Counted from the first letter of the stretch, positions 1-9,829 are shown. The stretch is DNA of 64,000 nucleotides from Pelagilacustribacter sp045567335 (GCA_045567335.1 JBJLCZ010000001.1:186001-250000); one strand, 5' to 3'. Numbers and translations: made by a program. The notes: a model not told the origin generated them from the letters alone.

Positions 1-2178
1 AATTCCTGCTCTGTGTGCAGCTAAAAGCTTTTCTTTTAATCCGCCTATAGGCAATACTATGCCTCTAAGTGTTATCTCTCCAGTCATAGCAATATTTTTA
101 TCTACTGGTATTTCAGTGATTGCAGATATAATAGATGTTACCATTCCTATACCAGCTGAAGGACCATCTTTTGGGGTTGCACCTTCTGGGACGTGTACAT
201 GAAAATCTTTTTTTTCAAATATAGGAGGTATGATTCCGTAATCTAAACTTTTTGATCTAATATAAGATTTTGCAGCTTTAATTGACTCTTGCATAACATC
301 ACCTAATTTACCTGTGATCTGCATTTTTCCTTTACCAGGCATTATTACTGACTCGATCTTCAGTATTTCACCGCCGACTTCAGTCCATGCCAAACCAGTC
401 ACAACTCCTATTCTGTTTTGATCCTCTATTTCACCATATTTAAACTTTGGTATTCCTAAATAATCTCCTAAGTCATTTTCTTTCATAGGATTATTTACTT
501 TTTCTTTGGCATCGATTTTTTTTACAATTTTTCTAGCAATTTTAGAAATTTCTCTCTCTAAATTTCTAACACCAGATTCTCTTGTATAATTTCTAATAAT
601 TTTTTTGTTAATATCTGGATTAATATTCCACTCACTCTTTTTTAAACCATTGTTTTCACTTTGTTTTGGTATTAAATATTTTTGAGCAATATTTACTTTT
701 TCATCCTCTGTATAACCTGGAATTCTAATCACTTCCATTCTATCAAGCAAAGGAGGTAATATGTTTAAAGTATTAGCTGTAGTTACAAACATGACATCTG
801 AAAGGTCATAATCAACTTCAAGATAGTGATCGTTAAATTCCTTGTTTTGCTCTGGATCTAAAGCTTCCAGTAAAGCAGATGATGGGTCACCTCTGTAATC
901 ATTTCCAACTTTATCAATCTCGTCTAATAAAAAAAGTGGATTCTTTGTACCAGCTTTTTTCATCATTTGAATTATTTTACCAGGTAATGAACCTATGTAA
1001 GTTCTTCTATGGCCTCTAATTTCAGCTTCATCTCTTATGCCTCCTAATGATATTCTTATAAACTTTCTTCCTGTAGCTTTAGCTATAGATTTTCCTAGTG
1101 ATGTTTTTCCAACACCTGGTGGTCCTACTAAACATAAAATTGGACCTTTTAATTTTTGTATTCTTTTTTGAACAGCTAAAAATTCAATAATTCTCTCCTT
1201 AACTTTTTCTAAACCATAGTGATCTTGATCTAGTGTATTTTGAGCATTTTTTAAATCTGTATTAATTTTACTTTTATTGCTCCAAGGTAATTCGGTCATC
1301 CAATCTAAATAATTTCTAACTACAGTCGCCTCAGCGGACATTGGGCTCATTGATTTTAGTTTTTTTAATTCTGCTAAACATTTTTCTTGAGCTTGTTTAG
1401 GCATTTTAGCTTTAGCAATGGCTTTACCTAGATTTGTAACTTCATCTTTTCCTTCATCTATTTCACCTAATTCTTTTTGAATAGCTTTTAATTGTTCATT
1501 TAGATAATACTCTCTTTGAGTTTTTTCCATTTGGTTTTTTACTCTTCCTCTAATTTTTTTCTCTACTGAAATTACGCTAGTTTCTTTTTCAACTAGTTCA
1601 TGTATTTTTTCTAATCTTTTTCTTACATCACTTATCTCTAAAATTTCTTGTTTTTCAAAAATTTGCAGATTCAGATTTGATGAAATATTATCTGCAATTT
1701 GACTTGCATCTTTGAGTTTTCTTATATTACTTGACGCATCTTCTAAATCTTTTTTATTAAGAATTAAAAGTTTTTCAAATTTTTTTGCAAGTCCTTGAGC
1801 AAATAAATCTGTCTCTTTAGATTTGCCTGTTTCTTCAATTATTTCGGTTTCACATTTTAAAAATTTTGGATTATCTTTATTTATAGATTTAATTTTTACT
1901 CTTTTTGTGCCTTCTACAAGTACTTTTACAGTTCCATCAGGTAATTTCAGAAGTTGAAGAACTTTACTAAGACAACCATAGCTATATATGTCCTCAGCCT
2001 CAGGGTTGTCCACCTCAGAATTTTTTTGAGCTACCAAAACAATTTCTTTATCTGTTTTCATAACCTCTTGTAGGGCTTTAATAGATTTTTCTCTTCCTAC
2101 AAATAATGGTACTACCATTGCAGGAAATATGACTATATCTCTTAATGGCAATAGAGGTTTTATATTAATTGATCCCAT
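1..2178 (-). CDS. lon: Lon ATP-dependent protease (C-terminus cut by window edge)
   Basis: Cytoplasmic AAA+ serine protease that degrades damaged and regulatory proteins. I read 726 residues from an ATG at 2178 (MGSINIKPLLPLRDIV) to the window edge, still in frame; family members are about 780-820 aa, so only the last part is missing. The Lon N-terminal substrate domain is followed by a Walker A motif (GPPGVGKT, about residues 352-359) and Walker B (LFLLDEID). The proteolytic domain shows catalytic Ser674 in DGPSAG and Lys715 in GGLKEK. It lies 51 nt after clpX and ends the tig-clpP-clpX-lon quality-control cluster, an order common in alphaproteobacteria. Identity is certain. Confidence 0.97.
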   Translation of the reverse strand, partial: MGSINIKPLLPLRDIVIFPAMVVPLFVGREKSIKALQEVMKTDKEIVLVAQKNSEVDNPEAEDIYSYGCLSKVLQLLKLPDGTVKVLVEGTKRVKIKSINKDNPKFLKCETEIIEETGKSKETDLFAQGLAKKFEKLLILNKKDLEDASSNIRKLKDASQIADNISSNLNLQIFEKQEILEISDVRKRLEKIHELVEKETSVISVEKKIRGRVKNQMEKTQREYYLNEQLKAIQKELGEIDEGKDEVTNLGKAIAKAKMPKQAQEKCLAELKKLKSMSPMSAEATVVRNYLDWMTELPWSNKSKINTDLKNAQNTLDQDHYGLEKVKERIIEFLAVQKRIQKLKGPILCLVGPPGVGKTSLGKSIAKATGRKFIRISLGGIRDEAEIRGHRRTYIGSLPGKIIQMMKKAGTKNPLFLLDEIDKVGNDYRGDPSSALLEALDPEQNKEFNDHYLEVDYDLSDVMFVTTANTLNILPPLLDRMEVIRIPGYTEDEKVNIAQKYLIPKQSENNGLKKSEWNINPDINKKIIRNYTRESGVRNLEREISKIARKIVKKIDAKEKVNNPMKENDLGDYLGIPKFKYGEIEDQNRIGVVTGLAWTEVGGEILKIESVIMPGKGKMQITGKLGDVMQESIKAAKSYIRSKSLDYGIIPPIFEKKDFHVHVPEGATPKDGPSAGIGMVTSIISAITEIPVDKNIAMTGEITLRGIVLPIGGLKEKLLAAHRAGI

Positions 2179-2229
2179 AATGATTATATATGGCTATTGT
2201 TACTTAAATATCAAGAAACTTATTTGATT

Positions 2230-3483
2230 TTAAGCTACAGATGTTGATTGTTTTTTGCCGTATGTGACAATAGGATCTGTCTTGCCATTAACAGCTGACT
2301 TATCAACGGTCACTTTTAATACATCTTCCAATTCCGGCAATTCAAACATTGTTTTTAGAAGTATATTTTCTAAAATTGATCTCAGTCCTCTAGCACCTGT
2401 TTTTTTCGAAATAGCTTTTTTTGCTATTTCAATCAAAGCTTCTTCTTTAAACTCTAATGAAGTATTTTCGAATTCAAATAGTCTTTGGTATTGTTTAATT
2501 AATGAATTTTTTGGTTCTTTTAAGATTTTAATTAAAGATTTTTCATCTAAATCGTTTAATGTCGCTATAATTGGCATTCTTCCAATAAACTCTGGAATTA
2601 ACCCATACTTAATTAAATCTTCTGGCTCTAACTGCTTCATAGTTTCTGATAATGGAAGTTCTTTGTAATTTTTAACTTCAGCTCCAAAACCTATTGAGCT
2701 ACCTTTTCCTCTACTATCTATTATCTTATCAAGGCCAGCAAAAGCTCCTCCACAAATAAAAAGTATATTTGTCGTGTCTACTTGCAAAAATTCTTGTTGA
2801 GGATGTTTTCTGCCTCCTTGTGGTGGAACACTTGCAACTGTCCCTTCCATAATTTTTAATAAAGCTTGCTGAACTCCTTCTCCAGAGACATCTCTTGTAA
2901 TTGATGGGTTCTCTGATTTTCTACTAATTTTATCAACCTCGTCTATATAAACAATACCTCTTTGTGCTTTTTCTACATTGTAGTCTGCTGCTTGTAATAA
3001 TTTTAAAATAATGTTCTCTACATCTTCTCCAACATAACCAGCCTCAGTTAAAGTTGTTGCGTCTGCCATTGTAAATGGAACATCTAAAATTCTTGCCAGT
3101 GTTTGAGCTAATAAAGTTTTACCACAACCAGTAGGGCCAACTAATAAAATATTAGATTTAGATAACTCTACATCTTTATTATTTTTCGTTTCGTGATTTA
3201 ATCTTTTGTAGTGATTGTGTACTGCAACTGATAAAACTTCTTTTGCAAATTTTTGTCCAATTACATACTCATCTAATACATTGCATATTTCTTTTGGAGA
3301 AGGAACTCCGTCCTGATGTTTTATTAAAGAACTTTTATTTTCTTCTTTAATAATATCCATACATAACTCAACACACTCATCACAAATAAATACGGTAGGT
3401 CCTGCGATAAGTTTTCTTACTTCGTGTTGGCTTTTTCCACAAAAAGAGCAATAAAGTATATTTTTATTATTTTTATCAGACAT
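2230..3483 (-). CDS. clpX: ClpX, ATPase subunit of the ClpXP protease
   Basis: AAA+ unfoldase that recognises tagged substrates and feeds them into ClpP. The 417 aa are full length. The N-terminal zinc-binding domain has paired cysteines (CSFCGKS and CDECVELC, residues about 12-41). Walker A is GPTGCGKT, Walker B is VYIDEVDKI, and a GYVGEDVE pore-loop segment is present, as are the arginine-finger and sensor regions typical of ClpX. It sits directly downstream of clpP (79-nt gap) and upstream of lon on the same strand, so ClpP and ClpX are probably made together. Confidence 0.98.
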   Translation of the reverse strand: MSDKNNKNILYCSFCGKSQHEVRKLIAGPTVFICDECVELCMDIIKEENKSSLIKHQDGVPSPKEICNVLDEYVIGQKFAKEVLSVAVHNHYKRLNHETKNNKDVELSKSNILLVGPTGCGKTLLAQTLARILDVPFTMADATTLTEAGYVGEDVENIILKLLQAADYNVEKAQRGIVYIDEVDKISRKSENPSITRDVSGEGVQQALLKIMEGTVASVPPQGGRKHPQQEFLQVDTTNILFICGGAFAGLDKIIDSRGKGSSIGFGAEVKNYKELPLSETMKQLEPEDLIKYGLIPEFIGRMPIIATLNDLDEKSLIKILKEPKNSLIKQYQRLFEFENTSLEFKEEALIEIAKKAISKKTGARGLRSILENILLKTMFELPELEDVLKVTVDKSAVNGKTDPIVTYGKKQSTSVA

Positions 3484-3562
3484 AACGAATCAATTAGTTT
3501 ATATTAAATGTATGGAATATTGTTATCAAGTGTAAGTTGAAATTTATTCCAGATATTGTGTG

Positions 3563-4174
3563 TTATTTTCTTTTTTCCACTACAGCATCTATTAAACCAA
3601 ATTTTTTAGCGTCATCAGCTGTCATAAAATTATCTCTTTCCAGGGCTTCAGATATATCTGTTAATGATTTTCCAGTATGTTTAGCATAAATTTTATTTAG
3701 TCTTTCTTTTAAAGATAATATTTCTTTTGCATGTATTTGAATATCTGTTGCCTGACCTTGAAATCCGGCAGATGGTTGATGAACCATTATTCTAGAATTA
3801 GGTAAAGAAAATCTTTTTCCTTTTTCTCCTGCTGCTAATAAAAATGAACCCATTGAGGAAGCTTGTCCAATACATAAAGTAGAGACTGGAGAATTAATAT
3901 ATTGCATTGTGTCATAAATTCCCAAACCTGCTGTTACTAATCCACCTGGACTATTTATGTAAAAACTTATTTCTTTTTTGGGGTTTTCTGACTCAAGAAA
4001 TAAAAGTTGTGCTGTTACCAAAGAAGCGACTGCATCATTTACTGGACCAACTAAAAAAACAATTCTTTCTTTAAGTAGTCTTGAATAGATATCAAAAGCT
4101 CTTTCACCTTTGCTAGTTTGTTCAACCACCATAGGTATTAAGCTATTCATATGTTCTTCAAAGTTACGACTCAT
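3563..4174 (-). CDS. clpP: ClpP, proteolytic subunit of the Clp protease
   Basis: Serine peptidase that forms the double-heptamer barrel used with ClpX. The 203-aa length fits the family. The catalytic serine lies in GQASSMGSFLL and the catalytic histidine in MVHQPSAGFQG; the aspartate of the triad would be in the LERDNFMTADDAKKFGLID segment. The ATG start at 4174 gives a standard N-terminus (MSRNFEEHMNSLIPMVVEQ), including the short propeptide expected before the mature chain. It is 34 nt downstream of tig and precedes clpX. Confidence 0.98.
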   Translation of the reverse strand: MSRNFEEHMNSLIPMVVEQTSKGERAFDIYSRLLKERIVFLVGPVNDAVASLVTAQLLFLESENPKKEISFYINSPGGLVTAGLGIYDTMQYINSPVSTLCIGQASSMGSFLLAAGEKGKRFSLPNSRIMVHQPSAGFQGQATDIQIHAKEILSLKERLNKIYAKHTGKSLTDISEALERDNFMTADDAKKFGLIDAVVEKRK

Positions 4175-4208
4175 AATCTAATTATATACAACTATTAGTT
4201 AATTATTG

Positions 4209-5570
4209 CTATTTTTTTGTTGTAGTTTTGCTTTTTTTTAAAGTTTTATGTTCTTTTGTCTTTGATGGATTAGTTTTTGGTTTGTTAAATTCAGATATTA
4301 ATTTTTCTGCTTCTTTAGTTTCTATTGTTTTTGTACTTATTTTAATTTTAGATTTAAAAAATTTTAAAATTTTTTCTTCATAAATAGCCCCTTTTAGACT
4401 TTGAGACGCACTTGGATTTTTTTGATAATAATCCAATACCATTTTTTCTTGTCCAGGCATTCCTTTAACTTGTTTGTTTATCTCAGCTTTAATTTCTTCC
4501 TCGGAAACTTTAATATTATTTCTTTCTCCAAATTCATTTAAAACTAATCCTAGTTTAATTCTAGACTTAGCTAATTTTTCATTATTTAATTTGTGTTTTT
4601 CTAAATCTTCCTTTTTTAATGATCGAGTTATTTGTTTAAGTTCATTTTCTACTAAATTTTTAGGCAAATCAAAGTTATGAGTTTTTTCTATTTGATCTAA
4701 AATTTCTTTTTTTGTAATTGAGTCTAAAGCTTGATTGTATTGTGAAGAAATTTGACTTTCTATCATCTTTTTTAAATCAATTATATCTTTGGCTCCCATT
4801 TGTTTAGCTAAACTGTTGTCAATTTTTGTTTTTTCTGCTTTTTTTACATTTAATATTTTGCATTCAAATTTAGTTTTTTTGTTTGCGAGTTCTTTTTTTG
4901 GGTGATTTTCTGGTAGAGTTGCTTTTAAAATCTTGATTTCATTTTTTTTTACTCCAATTAGTTGTTCGTCAAAACCTTTGAGAAATAAATCTTTTCCAAG
5001 TTCGATTTGAACTCCCTTTCCTTCGCTGCCCTCAAATTTATTTCCATCTACTGTGGCTGAATAATCAAAAATAACCTGATCTCCCTTTTCTGCTTTTTCA
5101 TCGTCTTTTTTATCTACAAAATTTTTATGTTGTGATGCTATTTCTTTTAATTTGTCATCAACAAGTTTGTTCTCTATCTTAATTTTATATTCAATAGCTT
5201 TATATTCATCTAATTTTTTTAACGCTATTTCAGGTAATGAATCTATTTCCAAAGTATAATTTAAATCCTTACCTTCGCCAAATGTCTTCAAGTCTATTTT
5301 TGGTTGACCTATTGCTTTAATTTTTTTGTCAATTATTGCTTGGTTCGAACTTTCTTTTAAAATTTGATCAATTACTTCTCCATAAACAGCTTTGCCAAAT
5401 TGATTTTTAATTACATTAGAAGGTACTTTGCCTGGCCTAAATCCTTTCAGACTTATTTCTGATTGTAATTCAATTAGCCTACTATTTAATTTTTTTTCAA
5501 TAGTTTTTTTATCAACTATTATAGACAAAGTGGTTCTTAATCCTTTTTTTGATTGTATTTCAATTTTCAT
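4209..5570 (-). CDS. tig: Trigger factor, ribosome-associated chaperone and prolyl isomerase
   Basis: Binds the ribosome near the exit tunnel and shelters nascent chains. The 453 aa contain the N-terminal ribosome-binding signature (GFRPGKVPSNVIKNQFG, about residues 44-60), a central FKBP-type domain (roughly 150-240, starting at the GDQVIFDYSATVDG segment) and a long helical C-terminal chaperone arm. The end is a Lys/Thr-rich tail (TKEHKTLKKSKTTTKK) typical of SAR11-like basic proteins. The gene starts only 7 nt after the CCA end of tRNA-Leu, so the two are probably co-transcribed. It heads the clpP-clpX-lon run. Confidence 0.96.
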   Translation of the reverse strand: MKIEIQSKKGLRTTLSIIVDKKTIEKKLNSRLIELQSEISLKGFRPGKVPSNVIKNQFGKAVYGEVIDQILKESSNQAIIDKKIKAIGQPKIDLKTFGEGKDLNYTLEIDSLPEIALKKLDEYKAIEYKIKIENKLVDDKLKEIASQHKNFVDKKDDEKAEKGDQVIFDYSATVDGNKFEGSEGKGVQIELGKDLFLKGFDEQLIGVKKNEIKILKATLPENHPKKELANKKTKFECKILNVKKAEKTKIDNSLAKQMGAKDIIDLKKMIESQISSQYNQALDSITKKEILDQIEKTHNFDLPKNLVENELKQITRSLKKEDLEKHKLNNEKLAKSRIKLGLVLNEFGERNNIKVSEEEIKAEINKQVKGMPGQEKMVLDYYQKNPSASQSLKGAIYEEKILKFFKSKIKISTKTIETKEAEKLISEFNKPKTNPSKTKEHKTLKKSKTTTKK

Positions 5571-5577
5571 AATCTAA

Positions 5578-5662
5578 TGGTGGGCAAGAAGAGACTCGAA
5601 CTCTTAAGCCTTGCGGCACCAGTTCCTAAGACTGGCGCGTATACCAATTCCGCCACTTGCCC
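5578..5662 (-). tRNA. tRNA-Leu, anticodon UAG, CCA encoded
   Basis: An 85-nt type II (long variable arm) tRNA read on the minus strand. The acceptor GGGCAAG pairs with CTTGCCC and is followed by a genomically encoded ACCA. The anticodon stem CCAGT/ACTGG closes a 7-nt loop, CTTAGGA, giving anticodon UAG, which reads CUN leucine codons. The T arm contains GTTCGAGTC. A variable stem lies around GCCGCAAGGC. It lies 7 nt upstream of tig and may share its transcript. Confidence 0.96.
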
Positions 5663-5696
5663 TCTTTTAAATATTAATTTTTTATATTAATTATTC

Positions 5697-6761
5697 TTAT
5701 TTATCACTAAATTTTTTATTATAAAGTTTTAAATAAAAAATGACGTAAAAAGCTAATAATAAGAAGAACCAATATCTACAAATTATTCCATTATTTTTAA
5801 AAAATATTGCCGGTAGTATAGATAAAAAATAGATTATGTTAATTAAAATTGAGTTTAAATAATTACAATTTTTAAATTTCTTAAATTTAAATAACCAATT
5901 ATAAGAGAGCATATGAAGATGGTCATTATCTGGTTTTAAAGGAGATTTTTTTAAATATAATTTTCTAAAGAAAGAGAAAAATACTTCAAAAAAAAGGTAG
6001 AATAAAAGTATACAAAAGTAAAAAGATGAAATTTCAGGGTTTAAATTATTAGTTTTTATAACATTTAAAACTGTTAAAGATCCAAACAAATAAGCTCCAC
6101 CGTCTCCTAAAAACATTTTAGCCTTAGGAAAATTAAATAATAAAAAAATAGATAAAATAATAATTTGCGCAGAAAGTACTAAAGTAAATTCTATTTCAGT
6201 ACTATTTAAATTTATTATAAGTAATATCACATTAATTATAATTAGATGAATAGTAACAAGCCCGTTAAAACCATCAATTAGATTTGCTCCATTAATAATA
6301 AAAAGAAAACACAACAAAACAAAAATTTTATGAAATAAACTATTATTAAGTAATTTGTCTAAAAATATTAAATCTACGCTTTCTAATTTAATTGAAAATA
6401 ATATTATGCTTAATAATAAAACAAATATCATTAATAATAATCTTAAATTTGGACTTAAATTAATTTTCATATCATCTAAAAATCCTATAAAAAATAAAAA
6501 GAAGCCGACTAATAAATAGTCAATTAATAAATATTTTGAAAACAAGAAATAAAAAAAAATAAAAAAGATTAGCGATATAATTGCTGATAACCCGCCACTT
6601 CTACCGACTGCTTCAGTATGAAAGGCTTGTGGTTTAGAAAAATCTTGATCTAATAAAATCTTGGTTTTTTCATTAAAAATTTTTTGAACTATAAGTGTGA
6701 TAAAAAAACTTACTAAAGCAAATATTGACAAAAAATTAGAAGCGAATGTTTCGTTGATCAT
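5697..6761 (-). CDS. WecA/MraY-family polyprenyl-phosphate sugar-1-phosphate transferase
   Basis: Polytopic membrane enzyme (354 aa, about 10 hydrophobic segments) of the glycosyltransferase 4 family. Members transfer a sugar-1-phosphate from a UDP-sugar to undecaprenyl phosphate to start O-antigen, enterobacterial common antigen or other envelope glycans. Visible family motifs are GFLDD (Mg-binding DD), NGANLIDGFNGL, MFLGDGGAYLFG and the C-terminal DNDHLHM (HxH-like) loop. These fit the WecA branch better than MraY, which sits in the mur cluster and has different surrounding motifs. The sugar specificity cannot be read. Its start overlaps the end of the upstream DMT transporter by 4 nt (ATGA), so the two are translationally linked. 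Confidence 0.88.
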   Translation of the reverse strand: MINETFASNFLSIFALVSFFITLIVQKIFNEKTKILLDQDFSKPQAFHTEAVGRSGGLSAIISLIFFIFFYFLFSKYLLIDYLLVGFFLFFIGFLDDMKINLSPNLRLLLMIFVLLLSIILFSIKLESVDLIFLDKLLNNSLFHKIFVLLCFLFIINGANLIDGFNGLVTIHLIIINVILLIINLNSTEIEFTLVLSAQIIILSIFLLFNFPKAKMFLGDGGAYLFGSLTVLNVIKTNNLNPEISSFYFCILLFYLFFEVFFSFFRKLYLKKSPLKPDNDHLHMLSYNWLFKFKKFKNCNYLNSILINIIYFLSILPAIFFKNNGIICRYWFFLLLAFYVIFYLKLYNKKFSDK

Positions 6762-7648
6762 TTAATTTTATATACTTTGTTATTTTTTTTTACAATATAT
6801 ATACCTAAAATTATTAAGCTAAGAGAGACTAAAACTTTCCAAGTAATTACTTCGCCCATAAACAGATATCCAAAAAAAACTCCTACTATTGGAATTATAT
6901 AAGCAACCTGAGTTTGAAAAACTAATCCGTTAACTGTTAAAATTCTAAATCTTAATAACCAGGCTACTCCTGTCGCGATTACCCCTAAATATATAAGAGA
7001 GATAGTAGATTCTAAACTCGGAGAAGTGTTAAGTGGATCACCTAAAATTAATGATAACGGTATTAAAAAAATAAAAGACCAAATAATGGTAGAAGTTGTT
7101 ACATTTTCGTTTCCCTTTTTTTTTATCTTTAAAGTAAGAATTCCTCCGATTGAATAAAATGTAGATCCAATTAAAATTATTAACGCAAATAAAATATTAT
7201 TTTCATTAATTATCAATTTGTCTAAAAATAAAAAAATTATACCAAAAAAACCTATTATTATTCCAATTGATTTATAAAAAGTTATTTTTTCATTTTTAGT
7301 AAAAATGTGAGCTAATATTGATCCACTCATAGGTGTTGTGCTCATTAATATAGCTGCCAAGAAACTATCAACTTTACTAGTTCCTAAAGCAATTAGTGAA
7401 AATGGAACAACAATATTGCAAGCTCCTATTAAAGCATAATCTTTCCATTCAGATGAAAAAACTTCGATTTTAATCTTTTTATAAATACACAATGCTACTA
7501 AAGGAATGCTCGCAAAAAATACTCTTACCAGAGCTAATGTAAATGGATCATAAGAATAACTAGCAATCTTAATGTTAAAAAAAGATGAGCCCCAAATAAC
7601 TCCTAATAATGATAATAGCAGAATATCAAAAGTATTAGCTTCTCTCAT
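6758..7648 (-). CDS. EamA/DMT-superfamily transporter (drug/metabolite exporter)
   Basis: A 296-aa inner-membrane protein with ten predicted hydrophobic helices in two EamA repeats. The first repeat begins LLSLLGVIWGSSFFNIKIA and the second has LNTSPSLESTISLIYLGVIATGVAWLL. The family exports small metabolites or amino acids and sometimes takes them up; the substrate cannot be inferred here. It overlaps the following glycosyltransferase gene by 4 nt and is divergent from glnA across a 139-nt gap. There is no functional clue from the neighbours beyond co-transcription with the sugar-phosphate transferase. Confidence 0.88.
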   Translation of the reverse strand: MREANTFDILLLSLLGVIWGSSFFNIKIASYSYDPFTLALVRVFFASIPLVALCIYKKIKIEVFSSEWKDYALIGACNIVVPFSLIALGTSKVDSFLAAILMSTTPMSGSILAHIFTKNEKITFYKSIGIIIGFFGIIFLFLDKLIINENNILFALIILIGSTFYSIGGILTLKIKKKGNENVTTSTIIWSFIFLIPLSLILGDPLNTSPSLESTISLIYLGVIATGVAWLLRFRILTVNGLVFQTQVAYIIPIVGVFFGYLFMGEVITWKVLVSLSLIILGIYIVKKNNKVYKIK

Positions 7649-7787
7649 TTCAAGTATGGATTGTACGTATGTAAAAAATGCATATCTGTCATTACTTAAT
7701 ATTAATATATTTGTATTGATATATTGTTATCAGTTATGTTCAATACAGTTTTAAGGAATTAATACAAATTTAAATTTAAAGGATTAT

Positions 7788-9194
7788 ATGAGCGCCAAAG
7801 ACGTTTTGAAGACAATTAAAGATAAAGAAATTGAATTCGTAGATCTAAGATTTACAGACCCCAAAGGAAAACTACAACATTTAACAATGGACACGACTGT
7901 TGTGGACGATGAATTATTAAATAACGGTGTTTTTTTTGATGGTTCTTCAATAGCAGGTTGGAAGGCAATAAACGAGTCGGACATGATTCTTAAACCCGAT
8001 TTGGATAAACTAATAGTTGATCCTTTCAATTCTCATAATACTCTAAATATTTTTTGTGATATTTTAGATGCAGTTAAAAAAGATCCATACGAGAGGGATC
8101 CAAGAGGCACAGCAAAAAAAGCTGAGACTTATTTAAAGAAGTCGGGTATTGGCGATAAAGCATATTTTGGTCCAGAACCTGAATTTTTTGTTTTTGATGA
8201 TGTTAGGTTTAAAAATGAGATGAATGAAACCAGCTTCATGATTGATAGTACTGAAGGGCCGTACAATACTGGAAAAAAATATGAAAATGGAAATACAGGT
8301 CATAGACCTGGAGTCAAAGGAGGTTATTTTCCTGTCCCTCCAGTTGATAGCGCTCAAGATATGAGAGGAGAGTATTTAAAAGCTTTAAAAGATATGAATG
8401 TCAAAGTTGAAAAACACCATCATGAAGTTGCTCCAAGTCAACATGAACTAGGATTGTATTTTGGAACTTTAACAAACATGGCTGACAACGTTCAATTATA
8501 TAAATATGCAGTTCAGATGGTGACACATTCGTTTGGAAAAACAGCAACTTTTATGCCAAAACCAGTAAAAGGAGATAATGGCTCTGGTATGCATTGCCAT
8601 CAATCTATATGGAATGGAAACACTCCTGTTTTTATGGGTAAGGAATATGCGGGTTTATCTAAAAATGCTTTATATTATATTGGTGGAATTTTGAAACATG
8701 CTAAAGCGATAAATGCTTTTGCAAATGCAACGACAAATAGCTATAAAAGATTAATACCTGGTTTTGAAGCTCCAGTTATTTTAGCATACTCTGCTCGTAA
8801 TAGATCTGCTTCTTGTAGAATTCCAGTAATAAGCAACCCTAAAGCAGCAAGAATGGAAATAAGATTTCCGGATGCAGCTGGGAATCCTTATTTAACATTT
8901 GCTTCAATGCTTATGGCTGGAATAGACGGAATTAAAAACAAGATTGATCCTGGTAAAGCTTTTGATAAAGACTTGTACTCCTTATCTGAAAATGAAGTAA
9001 AAAAACTACCTACAGTATGTGGCTCATTAAGGGAAGCAATGGAAAATTTAGACAAAGATAGAAAATTTTTAACTATGGGCGGAGTTTTTACAGATGATCA
9101 AATCGACGCTTATATAGATTTAAAATTTCAGGAAATTTACAAATTTGAGCACACTCCTCATCCTATTGAATTTGAGATGTATTACAGCGGATAA
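7788..9194 (+). CDS. glnA: Glutamine synthetase type I
   Basis: Makes glutamine from glutamate, ammonia and ATP; the central ammonia-assimilation enzyme, forming dodecamers in the cytoplasm. The 468 aa match GSI length. Motifs include the N-terminal DPKGKLQHL segment, the FDGSSIAGW beta-grasp signature, the ATP-binding KPVKGDNGSGMHCHQS and the C-terminal region. Tyr397 in DLYSLSENEV is the conserved adenylylation site (the same number as in E. coli), so GlnE-type control is possible. A GGAT-like ribosome-binding site (AAAGGATT) lies just upstream of the ATG. The 139-nt leader contains no glutamine riboswitch I can recognise and no obvious sigma-54 promoter. Confidence 0.98.
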   Translation: MSAKDVLKTIKDKEIEFVDLRFTDPKGKLQHLTMDTTVVDDELLNNGVFFDGSSIAGWKAINESDMILKPDLDKLIVDPFNSHNTLNIFCDILDAVKKDPYERDPRGTAKKAETYLKKSGIGDKAYFGPEPEFFVFDDVRFKNEMNETSFMIDSTEGPYNTGKKYENGNTGHRPGVKGGYFPVPPVDSAQDMRGEYLKALKDMNVKVEKHHHEVAPSQHELGLYFGTLTNMADNVQLYKYAVQMVTHSFGKTATFMPKPVKGDNGSGMHCHQSIWNGNTPVFMGKEYAGLSKNALYYIGGILKHAKAINAFANATTNSYKRLIPGFEAPVILAYSARNRSASCRIPVISNPKAARMEIRFPDAAGNPYLTFASMLMAGIDGIKNKIDPGKAFDKDLYSLSENEVKKLPTVCGSLREAMENLDKDRKFLTMGGVFTDDQIDAYIDLKFQEIYKFEHTPHPIEFEMYYSG

Positions 9195-9197
9195 TTT

Positions 9198-9533
9198 TTA
9201 AATTTTAAAAGATTCACCACAACCGCAACGTTCAGTTTCATTAGGATTCTTAAAAACAAATTGAGATGCAAACTTTTCTTTTTTGTAGTCCATCTCAGTA
9301 CCTAATAAATAAATTATTGCTTTTGGATCTATAAAAACTTTTACACCTTTATCCTCAATTACCTCTTCATTTGGTTTAACTACTTTTGCATACTCCATAG
9401 TATAAGACATTCCAGCACAACCACCAGATTTAACACCAACTCTCACACCTATAGTTTTTGAATCTGCTGTAGACATTATTTCTTTTATTCTTTCTACTGC
9501 ACTGTTACTAATTTTAATAACTTGTTTGCTCAT
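9198..9533 (-). CDS. sufA: SufA/IscA-type A-type Fe-S carrier
   Basis: Small (111 aa) HesB/IscA-family protein that receives Fe-S clusters from the SUF scaffold and passes them to apoproteins. The three conserved cysteines are visible: one in SGGCAGMSY and two in the C-terminal RCGCGESF. It is the last gene of the suf operon and overlaps sufT by 4 nt. ErpA or IscA naming cannot be separated from sequence alone; the position in the operon favours SufA. Its stop lies 3 nt from the convergent glnA stop. Confidence 0.92.
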   Translation of the reverse strand: MSKQVIKISNSAVERIKEIMSTADSKTIGVRVGVKSGGCAGMSYTMEYAKVVKPNEEVIEDKGVKVFIDPKAIIYLLGTEMDYKKEKFASQFVFKNPNETERCGCGESFKI

Positions 9534-9829
9534 AAATTTAACTCTAATTTAGCTGCTTCTGACATTCTATCTTTACTCCAGGGTGGATCCCAAACCAATT
9601 TTAAATCCACATCTTCGACTTCGTCTAAACTTAATATATTATCTTTAACCATTTTTGGCAAACTTTCCGCAACTGGACAATTTGGCGTAGTTAAAGTCAT
9701 TTCCAATAAGACTTTTTTATCTTGAATTTCAATTTTGTATATAAGACCCAGTTCATATATGTTAACTGGTACTTCAGGATCATATATTTTTTTTATTTCG
9801 TTAATGACTTTTTCTTTTATTTTGCTCAT
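9530..9829 (-). CDS. sufT: SufT-like DUF59/MIP18-family Fe-S maturation protein
   Basis: A 99-aa DUF59 protein. The family helps mature Fe-S proteins and is often linked to suf operons. Diagnostic features are DPEVPVNIYELGLIY (residues about 17-31), the LTTPNCPVAESLP motif with the conserved cysteine near residue 51, and the C-terminal LVWDPPWSKDRMSEAAK. It overlaps sufU (9826-9829) and sufA (9530-9533) by 4 nt each, indicating tight translational coupling inside the operon. Confidence 0.9.
   Translation of the reverse strand: MSKIKEKVINEIKKIYDPEVPVNIYELGLIYKIEIQDKKVLLEMTLTTPNCPVAESLPKMVKDNILSLDEVEDVDLKLVWDPPWSKDRMSEAAKLELNL

Noticed and set aside
2176..2188. TATAAT only 4 nt upstream of the lon ATG, suggesting a leaderless lon transcript
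   Set aside because: The transcription start would fall within or after the start codon; lon more likely belongs to the clpX transcript, and TATAAT strings are common at this base composition.
7649..7787. Possible glutamine riboswitch or sigma-54 promoter in the glnA leader
   Set aside because: I could not find the conserved core of the glnA riboswitch motif or a GG-N10-GC element; only AT-rich sequence and weak -35/-10-like strings are present.
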